Assembly: GCF_003967015.1 (NCBI RefSeq)
Contig: NZ_AP017560.1
Span: forward strand, 1,798,001-1,862,000
DNA: 64,000 nucleotides
Direction: 5' to 3'
DNA from: Pseudanabaena sp. ABRG5-3
GTDB lineage: Bacteria > Cyanobacteriota > Cyanobacteriia > Pseudanabaenales > Pseudanabaenaceae
In this document: positions 37,281-44,838 of the stretch, one piece after another
Numbering within the stretch: the stretch's first letter is position 1
How the letters are laid out: every line of letters begins with the position of its first letter
Notes under the pieces: model-generated
The model's database searches: none
What the model was told of the DNA's origin: nothing
What the model saw: only the letters and a program-made list of their open reading frames with translations
Program-made: the position numbers and the translations under genes

Positions 37281-37676
37281 CTAACGCTTTGTCCTTTCTT
37301 CGATGTCTTCTAGAGTTTGTAAAACTAGTCGCTTAGCCTGTAGTTGCCATCCCCACTTTTGCAATGCGATCGCTGTCCCAGTCCCAATTACCGTAGCAAT
37401 GAAATCTAGGGGCTGTTCCATTGATATACCTAGCAGCAATCCTAATCCTGCGATCCCCCAAAAAGGCAGAGAAATTGTCTGACGATTTTTTTCGACTACT
37501 TGGCTAATGTCATCGGTGGGCATTGCGGCAATTAGTTCTGCTTTAGCTTGCTTTTGTTCAGCAACATTCAGAGATAAGCTGATCTTCTGGCGCAGTTTTT
37601 CGATCTTACGAGCGGTGGTGCTGTACTGCACTAATTCATCTTCCGCCAGCATAATTAGGCGTTCTAGCTTGGACAT
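37281..37676 (-). CDS. Small membrane protein of unknown function
   Basis: 131 residues. An N-terminal amphipathic or coiled-coil part (LVQYSTTARKIEKLRQKIS, EQKQAKAELIAAM) is followed by two closely spaced hydrophobic segments (LPFWGIAGLGLLLGISM and FIATVIGTGTAIAL) and a short basic tail. No known family recognised. The ATG start is followed by a sensible sequence; a gene without obvious partners. Confidence 0.7.
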   Translation of the reverse strand: MSKLERLIMLAEDELVQYSTTARKIEKLRQKISLSLNVAEQKQAKAELIAAMPTDDISQVVEKNRQTISLPFWGIAGLGLLLGISMEQPLDFIATVIGTGTAIALQKWGWQLQAKRLVLQTLEDIEERTKR

Positions 37677-37714
37677 AGGTTACTGAAAAGTTAAGTTTTC
37701 TTAAGATTAGACTT

Positions 37715-37833
37715 TATATAGCTATCGCCAAGTGTACTAGGACATAAAACCCAAGAATTGATTGGCGGCGCTTCGCGCCGCCAATCAATTCTTGGGTTTT
37801 GATTTGTCCTAAGACAAGTGACTGTAGCTATAG
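37715..37833. repeat. Large nested palindrome (family member 3)
   Basis: The left arm, starting tatagctatcgccaagtg, is 38 bases long and exactly reverse-complementary to the right arm of the copy ending at 43684. The right arm (ctaagacaagtgactgtagctata) has diverged. The central stem is gaattgattggc plus ggcgc with loop ttc, perfect on both sides. Confidence 0.85.
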
Positions 37834-37869
37834 TAGCTGTCATAGAGGTTCAGATATATCCCTCCTATA

Positions 37870-37957
37870 GTAGTTTTTCAATCTATGGCAATGTAAAACC
37901 CAAATAGATGAAGGCAGTGCGAAGCACTGCCTTCATCTATTTTTTATGTCCTAAGCG
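37870..37957. repeat. Partial nested palindrome (family member 4)
   Basis: Central hairpin aaatagatgaaggcagtgc-gaa-gcactgccttcatctattt with aaaaccc on the left and tatgtccta on the right, as in the other members. The outer tatagc ends are degraded. With the preceding copy it fills the 37677-38106 gap. Confidence 0.65.
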
Positions 37958-38106
37958 AAACTTTCATTGGTATCAAATCCAAAACTGAGATATCCCGAAA
38001 AGCGCCGCATCTTAGTTCTGGGTTAATGTAACAATCAATAATAGATATTAAAAAAAATATTTGACAAAGAACATTATTGTTGGTTAATATATAAATCCTG
38101 AAGTCA

Positions 38107-38190
38107 GGGCGAATGGCGGAATTGGTAGACGCATCAGACTCAAAATCTGACGACAGCGATGTCATGAGAGTTCGATTCTCTCTTTGCCCA
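38107..38190 (+). tRNA. tRNA-Leu (anticodon CAA)
   Basis: 84 bases. The acceptor stem gggcgaa pairs with tttgccc (one G-T), the anticodon stem tcaga/tctga holds loop ctcaaaa (CAA at loop positions 3-5), a long class-II variable arm follows, and the T arm is gagag-ttcgatt-ctctc. It reads UUG codons. The CCA end is not encoded. There is no group I intron; that is a feature of the UAA isoacceptor in cyanobacteria. Confidence 0.96.
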
Positions 38191-38196
38191 TAAAAA

Positions 38197-38233
38197 CAAG
38201 AAAGGGTTTTCACAAAGTGAAAACCCTTTCTTG
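38197..38233. terminator. Terminator between tRNA-Leu and convergent gene
   Basis: Perfect stem caagaaagggttttcac-aaa-gtgaaaaccctttcttg serving both the tRNA (+) and the HdrB-like gene (-). Confidence 0.8.
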
Positions 38234-38234
38234 T

Positions 38235-39131
38235 TTAGAGAGAAATCTTTTGTAAAACTGAACTTGTGGAAATAATGTGGCGATCTAAGCCCAGCACTTT
38301 CGGATCAAGACCGATCGCTAAGCCAATTAATTGTGGTAAATGCAAAATCGGAATTCCTAGTTTTTGACCAATTACCTTTTCAACTTCGGGTTGACGGGAA
38401 TCGAGATTTAAGTGACAAAGAGGACAGGGGGTAACAATACAGTCTGCACCTGCGACGATCGCGGCGGTCAGATGTCGTCCTGCCATTGAGAAAGATTCTT
38501 TGGGGGCATAGCTAGAAATCGGCCAGCCACAGCATTGCACACGACCATCGTAATAAATAGGAGTTGCCCCGACGGTGCGAAAAATATTTTCTAAGGATTC
38601 AGGTTTAAAGGGATCATCAAAGCGCGTAACCGTTTGCGATCGCAGTAAGTAACATCCATAAAAGGCGGCGCATTTCAGACTGGCAAGCGATCGCGTTACT
38701 TTAGCCGCAATATTTTCTAAGCCATAGTCGCGAATGAGAATCCAGAGTAAATGCAAAACTTCTGTCGAGCCTTGAAAATGATGACCTTGCGTATTCAGTA
38801 AGGCATTAACTTCATCTTTGCGACTGGTGTCAGAGCTTTTGAGCTTGTCATTAACCCGACCGAGTACACCCTGACAGGTGCTACATTGCGTCATCACATT
38901 AAGATTCAATTCTTCGGCGAGAGCAATATTCCGCGCATTGACCACATCTTCCATTAGCTCATCGGTTTCTTTGAAGGTTCCCGAACCGCAGCAGGTCGCC
39001 TTAGTTAATTCCACTAATTCAATACCTAAGGCTTGAGCGATCGCTGTTGTCGATGCGTGGAGTTCTTTGCAAGCACCCTTAGCAACGCAACCAGAATAGT
39101 AGGCGTATTTCAATGCTTTCGTTTCTGTCAT
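38235..39131 (-). CDS. HdrB/SdhC-like CCG-domain protein
   Basis: 298 residues with two CCG domains: YYSGCVAKGACKELH and CCGSGTFKE; then CSTCQGVL, FYGCYLLRS, CCGWPIS and CPLCHLN. These cysteine clusters bind [4Fe-4S] clusters in heterodisulfide reductase subunit B and in the non-classical SdhC/E subunit of some succinate dehydrogenases. Cyanobacterial homologues are variously annotated; a role with SdhA/SdhB in thylakoid respiration is plausible. No partner subunit gene is adjacent. Confidence 0.87.
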   Translation of the reverse strand: MTETKALKYAYYSGCVAKGACKELHASTTAIAQALGIELVELTKATCCGSGTFKETDELMEDVVNARNIALAEELNLNVMTQCSTCQGVLGRVNDKLKSSDTSRKDEVNALLNTQGHHFQGSTEVLHLLWILIRDYGLENIAAKVTRSLASLKCAAFYGCYLLRSQTVTRFDDPFKPESLENIFRTVGATPIYYDGRVQCCGWPISSYAPKESFSMAGRHLTAAIVAGADCIVTPCPLCHLNLDSRQPEVEKVIGQKLGIPILHLPQLIGLAIGLDPKVLGLDRHIISTSSVLQKISL

Positions 39132-39358
39132 TACTCTTTAAAAAATGATGTTTCCTAGCCTTAAAAAGGATTATCTTTAAAGCTACTTATCCCAAAGCTA
39201 AAAATGGCGTTACTATTTTTAGCCTTTAAAAACCTTACTGGGTTCTGTTTTTAATTCACAAAAGTGTGTCAGCATTTTTGTGAATTGGTATTAAACATTC
39301 AGTAATTGCCACTGAATTATAACAACATTCTCAAGATTTCTTGGAAATCAAAGCTTGG

Positions 39359-39949
39359 CTAGAATGAAAGTCTTTGAAATAGCTGATCAACAGCAAAACT
39401 AAATCCATTAATGACATCTTCTCCATCCAGAAAATCACCGCGCTTAAGGAGGCGATCGGGTTCTTGGGCAGAACGATAAACTAAGACATAGTGTTGAATA
39501 GGATTAATTACCCAAACTAACCTTGTACCATTTTCAAAATATTCTACAAGTTTGGTACTAATTTCTTCGACTGTATTTCCGGGGGATAGGATTTCCACTG
39601 CTAGATCAGGTGCACCTTCTAAAAAGCCAATGGGTAGATCTTCAATCCCTTGGAATCTCTGTTTCGCAAAGAAAGAAATATCAGGGGAGCATTTATTACC
39701 ATTTTTCATCTTGAAGGCTGTGCTGGAATCAAATAACACCCCCAGCTTTTGCGGTGACACAATTGCAAACAAAGCTGAACTCAAAACAATGGAAATGTAG
39801 CCATGTAAAGCACCTGAGTTGCCCATGACAACGAGTTCTCCATTTACAATTTCATAACGACATTCATCATCGGGGAGAGCCATGAATGCCCTATCTGGCC
39901 AGACTTTTGCGTTTGGTATTATGAGGTCTTCTGTAACTGAAGCAGACAT
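39359..39949 (-). CDS. Uma2 family (DUF820) putative endonuclease
   Basis: 196 residues, standard Uma2 length. PD-(D/E)xK-like core KCSPDISFFAK, GAPDLAVEILSPGN and VEYFENGTRLVWVINP; C-terminal VLVYRSAQEPDRLLKRGDFLDG is typical. The second copy in the window, only distantly like the one at 11 kb. Function uncharacterised. Confidence 0.9.
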   Translation of the reverse strand: MSASVTEDLIIPNAKVWPDRAFMALPDDECRYEIVNGELVVMGNSGALHGYISIVLSSALFAIVSPQKLGVLFDSSTAFKMKNGNKCSPDISFFAKQRFQGIEDLPIGFLEGAPDLAVEILSPGNTVEEISTKLVEYFENGTRLVWVINPIQHYVLVYRSAQEPDRLLKRGDFLDGEDVINGFSFAVDQLFQRLSF

Positions 39950-40002
39950 ATTCTTTGCTCTTTTTCGCTATTTATTCTGGTTGGGCAGAGCATTACATGA
40001 CT

Positions 40003-40473
40003 TTAGCGACTTTTCAAGGATTTGAGAAGTCCACCACAGGCATCGAAGAGGAGATCGATGACATAATTAAAGCCATCCGCACCGCCATAATAGGGATCTG
40101 GCACTTCTTTGTCATTGTGGGTTTGGCAATAGTCACACATCATTTTCACCTTGTCCTTGAATTTCCCTTGAGGATCGAGGGCAAGGATATTGCGATAGTT
40201 GTCTCTGTCCATTGCCAAGATGAGGTCAAATTCTCGTAAGTCCATCGCTTCAAATTGTCTAGCCGAACCGACAAAATTTAAACCACGTTCTTTGGCGGCA
40301 GCCCGCATTCGGCGATCTGGAGGTGCGCCCACATGCCAACCACCTGTACCTGCGGAATCACAAATAAAGCGATCGCTTAGCCCCTCCTGCTCAATCAAAT
40401 GATTCATGATATTTTCCGCAGCAGGCGATCGGCAAATATTTCCGAGACAAACAAATAAAAGTTTCTTAGTCAT
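40003..40473 (-). CDS. Low-molecular-weight protein-tyrosine-phosphatase
   Basis: 156 residues from ATG 40473 (an upstream in-frame start adds an unlikely hydrophobic leader). The P-loop VCLGNICRSPAAE gives the C-x5-R catalytic motif, and VPDPYYGGADGF holds the general-acid Asp. It dephosphorylates protein tyrosines; bacterial members often regulate exopolysaccharide kinases. The next gene on the strand, an iron alcohol dehydrogenase, is read the same way after a hairpin. Confidence 0.93.
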   Translation of the reverse strand: MTKKLLFVCLGNICRSPAAENIMNHLIEQEGLSDRFICDSAGTGGWHVGAPPDRRMRAAAKERGLNFVGSARQFEAMDLREFDLILAMDRDNYRNILALDPQGKFKDKVKMMCDYCQTHNDKEVPDPYYGGADGFNYVIDLLFDACGGLLKSLKSR

Positions 40474-40496
40474 ATCTATCAATATCAAAATAAATA

Positions 40497-40525
40497 GCCA
40501 AAAGTGCTGCATAGCAGCACTTTTA
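40497..40525 (-). terminator. Hairpin after alcohol dehydrogenase
   Basis: Perfect stem aaaagtgctgc-ata-gcagcactttt between two leftward genes; likely terminates the alcohol dehydrogenase message. Confidence 0.7.
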
Positions 40526-40529
40526 GAGG

Positions 40530-41684
40530 TTAAGCACAGAGCGCTAAAATTCGCTCGACAACCTTGGGTGTAACATCTTGATGTTCACCTAAAGCCACAA
40601 AGCCACGCTTCTCGAAGCGATCGGTGATTAAGGGAATGACATCTAAGCCCACACCATAATCTGAAAGCTTGGTGTGAACGCCGACGGATTCAAAAAAGTC
40701 ACGAGTTTTTTTGATTGCTCGATCAATTCTCACGTCTTCATCACCATCGACTAGCCCCCAAACGCGCTCAGCATATTGCAACAGTTTGTCCCGTTTGCGA
40801 TCGCGTTTAATGGTCAGCATATTCGGTAAAACAATCGCCAAGGTTTGGGCATGATCTAGTCCATGCAGAGCTGTGAGTTCATGTCCAATCATATGTGTTG
40901 CCCAATCTTGAGGTACACCAGCACCAATCAGACCATTCAGAGCCATAGTGGCACACCACATCACGTTAGCTCTGGACTCATAATCACGGAGATCTAACAA
41001 GGTTTTGGGACCTTCCTCGATCAAGGTTTGCAGAATTGATTCTGCCATCCGATCTTGGAGTGGGGCATTAACGGGATAGGTCAAATACTGTTCCATTACA
41101 TGGGTAAAAGCATCAACAATGCCATTACTTACCTGTCTTGGAGGCAGAGAGAAAGTGGTTTCAGGATCTAGTACCGAGAATTTGGGAAATACAAGGGGAC
41201 TAGAGAAAAATAGTTTTTCTTGGGTTTCCCACTTGGTTACTACGGAACTAGTATTCATTTCCGAGCCTGTTGCTGGCAGTGTCAAAACTGCGCCAAATGG
41301 GATCGCCGCCTTGATAGGGGCATGTTTTGCCAAGATATCCCAAGGATCTCCCTCAAAGGGAACTGCTGCGGCAATAAACTTTGTCCCATCAACGACTGAA
41401 CCACCGCCAACAGCTAGTAAAAAATTGACTCCTTCAGCACGAATCAACTCAACTGCCTTGAGTAATGTTTCCAGATGTGGATTGGCTTCAATCCCGCCGA
41501 ATTCCAGAAAGGTTCGTCCTGTTAGGGCAGCTTTTACTTGCTCATAAACCCCATTGGTTTTAATACTGCCACCACCATAGGTGACAAGAATTTTTGCCCC
41601 AACAGGAATTTCTGCTGCAATATTCGCAATTTGACCTTTGCCAAATAGAATTTTGACTGGATTATAAAAAGCAAAATTTTCCAT
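40530..41684 (-). CDS. Iron-containing alcohol dehydrogenase
   Basis: 384 residues from ATG 41684, giving MENFAFYNPVKILFGKG; an upstream ATG at 41702 is less likely. It belongs to the YqhD/BDH-like group of group III dehydrogenases. NAD(P) motif VGGGSVVDGTKF, TLPATGSEMN, and metal-binding histidines in HVMEQY and HMIGHELTALHGLDHAQ are present. It reduces aldehydes to alcohols, probably with NADPH. It precedes pyk divergence-free on the same strand, 50 bases away. Confidence 0.93.
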   Translation of the reverse strand: MENFAFYNPVKILFGKGQIANIAAEIPVGAKILVTYGGGSIKTNGVYEQVKAALTGRTFLEFGGIEANPHLETLLKAVELIRAEGVNFLLAVGGGSVVDGTKFIAAAVPFEGDPWDILAKHAPIKAAIPFGAVLTLPATGSEMNTSSVVTKWETQEKLFFSSPLVFPKFSVLDPETTFSLPPRQVSNGIVDAFTHVMEQYLTYPVNAPLQDRMAESILQTLIEEGPKTLLDLRDYESRANVMWCATMALNGLIGAGVPQDWATHMIGHELTALHGLDHAQTLAIVLPNMLTIKRDRKRDKLLQYAERVWGLVDGDEDVRIDRAIKKTRDFFESVGVHTKLSDYGVGLDVIPLITDRFEKRGFVALGEHQDVTPKVVERILALCA

Positions 41685-41735
41685 GACTAACTCAAAAAAC
41701 ATTACAGTTGATGCTAAGCACCAACTGTAATATAG

Positions 41736-43508
41736 CTAAAATGCCAAGTCGTCCGATCGCGAACCAGAATAAATCATGCCTTTGCTGAAATTAATACTCA
41801 GAGGTTCACCATCACGGATAAAGCCTGTGGCATTTTTGACTCCAACAAGAATAGGGATACCTAACCTTCGACCAATGACCACTGCATGGGAATCAAGGTT
41901 GGCATCTTCAGTAATGACTGCGGCTGCCTTGCGAATTACATCTACATAGTCAGCATCGGTGTGATCAATTACAAGAATTTCACCTTCGTTAAAGTCACGC
42001 ACATCAAGATGATGGAAAGCAACCCTAGCACGCCCGTGAACCATTCCCGAACCAATGCTTAAGCCTTTTCCTACTACCGATGATACGAATTCAACTTTGA
42101 TCAAGTCGGTAGAGCCTGCCACATCCTGTAATGTACCTGCTGACATAACTACTAAATCACCTGCGGAAAGTAGCTTCATTTCTTGAGCAAGGTTAAGAGC
42201 CGCTTCAAAGTTTTGTCTGGCGGATGGCAAGGAAACTAGGACTAAGGGCTGCACACCCCAAACCATTTGCAAACGCCTTGCCACTTGGACATTGGGCGTA
42301 ACTGCCAAGATAGGAATCGGTGGACGGAATTTGCTGACGTTGCGGGCTGTCGAACCTGTTTTGGTCAAGGTTACGATCGCGGCGGCATTTAGCTGCATAG
42401 CAATACTACCAACCGCTTGACTGATCGCATTAGGGACTGCACGTCCCATACTTTCAAGGGGCTGCATTTGGAGATCCTGCTCTCTTTCGATGCGAACAGC
42501 AATTCTTGCCATCGTTTCTACTGCCAAGATTGGATATTTACCGACCGCAGTTTCATTAGAAAGCATGACAGCATCGGTTCCATCGATGATCGCGTTGGCT
42601 ACGTCGGAAATTTCGGCACGGGTCGCACGGGGATTATTCACCATGCTATCGAGCATTTGCGTTGCTGTAATGACGGGAATACCCAAACGGTTAGCGGTTT
42701 TAATTAATTGCTTTTGGGCGATCGGTACATCTTCAGCAGGGATTTCTACACCCAAATCACCACGGGCTACCATTACGCCATCACATACCGAGAGAATCGC
42801 TTCCATATTGGCGATCGCTTCATGCTTCTCGATTTTGGCAACGACGCTAGCCTTACGCCCCGATGCAGCAATTAAATCTTTAACTTCAAGTACATCTTCA
42901 GGTGTGCAAACAAAACTCAATGCTACCCAATCCACACCTTCCGACAGACCAAATCGCAAATCTTCACGATCCTTATCAGTCATGGCACTGACAGATAAGT
43001 GGACATTTGGGAAATTGACACCTTTGTTATTCGATAGCGTGCCACCAATAACCACACGACAATAAAGATCGCCTAATTCGGCATTCACAGCTTCGACGAC
43101 CATTTCTACCTTGCCGTCATCGAGCATGATGACCGCACCAACAGGTACTTCCTCAGCAAGGGTTTCATAAGTAATGCAGCTAATTTCCGAGGTTCCGGGA
43201 ACTTGGCGACTAGTTAGGGTAAATTTATCGCCTTTATTTAAAGTAATGGGTCCATCTTTAAATACCCCAAGGCGAATTTTGGGTCCCTGTAAGTCTTGTA
43301 AAATACCGACGGGTTGATTTAGTTCGCTAGATACTTGGCGAATATTACAGATGCTGCGATGGTGATCTGCATGGGTTCCGTGGGAAAAGTTTAAACGAAA
43401 GGTAGTTGCACCTGCTTCAATAAGCTGGCGAATCATATCAGGGCTACTGGTTGCGGGACCAATAGTAGCGACAATTTTGGTGCGGCGAAATGTTTCTCTA
43501 ACGGTCAT
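41736..43508 (-). CDS. pyk: Pyruvate kinase with C-terminal swivelling domain
   Basis: 590 residues; the barrel (TKIVATIGPATSSPDMIRQL, FRLNFSHGTHADH, GVMVARGDLGVEIP, ATQMLDSMVNNPRATRAE) is followed by the regulatory domain and then about 110 extra residues with LIDHTDAD-like and DANLDSHAVVIGRRLGIPI, resembling the PEP-utilising phosphohistidine domain found in bacillus and cyanobacterial Pyk. It converts PEP and ADP to pyruvate and ATP. Single gene in front of a nested palindrome. Confidence 0.97.
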   Translation of the reverse strand: MTVRETFRRTKIVATIGPATSSPDMIRQLIEAGATTFRLNFSHGTHADHHRSICNIRQVSSELNQPVGILQDLQGPKIRLGVFKDGPITLNKGDKFTLTSRQVPGTSEISCITYETLAEEVPVGAVIMLDDGKVEMVVEAVNAELGDLYCRVVIGGTLSNNKGVNFPNVHLSVSAMTDKDREDLRFGLSEGVDWVALSFVCTPEDVLEVKDLIAASGRKASVVAKIEKHEAIANMEAILSVCDGVMVARGDLGVEIPAEDVPIAQKQLIKTANRLGIPVITATQMLDSMVNNPRATRAEISDVANAIIDGTDAVMLSNETAVGKYPILAVETMARIAVRIEREQDLQMQPLESMGRAVPNAISQAVGSIAMQLNAAAIVTLTKTGSTARNVSKFRPPIPILAVTPNVQVARRLQMVWGVQPLVLVSLPSARQNFEAALNLAQEMKLLSAGDLVVMSAGTLQDVAGSTDLIKVEFVSSVVGKGLSIGSGMVHGRARVAFHHLDVRDFNEGEILVIDHTDADYVDVIRKAAAVITEDANLDSHAVVIGRRLGIPILVGVKNATGFIRDGEPLSINFSKGMIYSGSRSDDLAF

Positions 43509-43560
43509 GGATAGTAAGCTAACGGCGGGATCTCAAACATACCAGAATGTCATGACAAAA

Positions 43561-43709
43561 ACTAAATTTTGGGTTTTGTTGCACCTATAGCAATGCTAAA
43601 ACCCAAATAAACAAAGACGGCGCGAAGCGCCGTCTTTGTTTATTTGGGTTTTATGTCCTAGTACACTTGGCGATAGCTATATATGGTGCGACAAAACCCA
43701 AAATTAGTG
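43561..43709. repeat. Doubly nested palindrome (family member 5 inside another repeat)
   Basis: An inner element at 43586-43684 has ends tatag/ctatata, arms of the same family (right arm identical over 38 bases to the left arm at 37715) and a perfect central stem ataaacaaagacggcgc, loop gaa. Around it lies a second inverted pair: actaaattttgggttttg (43561) with caaaacccaaaattagt (about 43692), plus tgcacc/ggtgcg next to the inner element. It looks like one repeat inserted into the loop of another. Confidence 0.8.
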
Positions 43710-43747
43710 CTGAGATCACATCCCAGAATTGTGTCAAAATATTAAGT

Positions 43748-44698
43748 GTGAGAGTAATATTTGACCCAACCCAGATTTCCCGCCCTACTGCGATCGCCCT
43801 CGGTAACTTTGATGGCGTGCATATAGGACATCGCCATGTGATTGCGCCGATTTTGCCATCTGCTTTGAGCGATCGCCATCAACATTTAACGAGTACCGTT
43901 GTTTCGTTTTCGCCTCATCCCCAAGAATTTTTTAGCAAACAACCGCGATCGCTACTTGCCCCCTTCGATGAAAAAGTGGCTCTCCTTGAATCCCTTGGTG
44001 TCGAGCAGTTAGTTTTGCTGCCCTTCGATGCAGATCTAGCTAAACTCACGGCTGCCGAATTTATACAGCAAATTTTGATTGACTCCCTCCAAGTAGAACT
44101 AATCAGTGTTGGCTGTGATTTTCACTTCGGACAGAAGCGCCAAGGCAATATCAACGATCTAAAAAATGTTTGGGGCGATCGCCTGACTGTGATTTCCGAA
44201 CAAACGATGCTACTTAACGATTCCGCCCCCATTAGAATTAGTAGCTCGAATATCCGTGCGGCTCTAGCTAAGGGTGAAGTCGATCTTGCCAATGTCCTAC
44301 TCGGTCGTCCTTATAATCTGGTAGGCAAAGTCGTCCAAGGCAAACAGTTGGGACGCACCATCGGCTTCCCTACCGCAAATCTCGATCTACCCGTTCAAAA
44401 ATGTTTGCCCCGTGACGGTGTTTACGCTGTACAAGTAAATATTAGCTCCAGCCCTAAGCCCGTATTTGGCGTGATGAATATTGGTTTAAGACCAACAGTT
44501 AATGGCGATCGGCGTACTGTGGAAGTACATCTATTTGATTGGCAAGGTGATCTATATAATCAAGAGTTAAATGTAGATCTCGTTAAGTTTATTCGCCCCG
44601 AACAGAAATTTGCATCACTTGATGCTCTCAAGAAGCAGATTAAAACTGACTGTCAGACTGCCTTAAATCATTTCAAACAGGCTGTCAAACTGCCTTAA
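43748..44698 (+). CDS. ribF: Bifunctional riboflavin kinase/FAD synthetase
   Basis: 316 residues from GTG 43748 (MRVIFDPTQIS); the longer frame from 43667 starts inside a repeat and is rejected. The N-terminal FMN adenylyltransferase domain has LGNFDGVHIGHRHVI and SSNIRAALAKGEVDLA; the C-terminal kinase domain has GKVVQGKQLGRTIGFPTANLDL and MNIGLRPTVNGDRRTVEVHLFDW. It makes FMN and FAD from riboflavin. Confidence 0.95.
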   Translation: MRVIFDPTQISRPTAIALGNFDGVHIGHRHVIAPILPSALSDRHQHLTSTVVSFSPHPQEFFSKQPRSLLAPFDEKVALLESLGVEQLVLLPFDADLAKLTAAEFIQQILIDSLQVELISVGCDFHFGQKRQGNINDLKNVWGDRLTVISEQTMLLNDSAPIRISSSNIRAALAKGEVDLANVLLGRPYNLVGKVVQGKQLGRTIGFPTANLDLPVQKCLPRDGVYAVQVNISSSPKPVFGVMNIGLRPTVNGDRRTVEVHLFDWQGDLYNQELNVDLVKFIRPEQKFASLDALKKQIKTDCQTALNHFKQAVKLP

Positions 44699-44838
44699 AT
44701 CATTTTGTCTTTAGCCTAACCCATTTATGAAGAGAATTGCTTCGGTATAACAACCGAGATAAGCGTCGGTAGATAAGTGGCAACGCCACCAAGATCTTCC
44801 AACAGTCCGCTTCATCGACTTGTTATGCTTCGGAAAGG

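Noticed and set aside
38107-38190. Group I intron in the tRNA-Leu
   Set aside because: The anticodon arm is uninterrupted; the intron is found in the UAA isoacceptor.
37944-38213. 89-codon minus-strand frame over the tRNA
   Set aside because: It overlaps the entire tRNA-Leu gene and a palindromic repeat; no family features.
43667-43747. Longer N-terminus for ribF
   Set aside because: The extension is encoded by the nested palindrome; family homology starts at the GTG at 43748.
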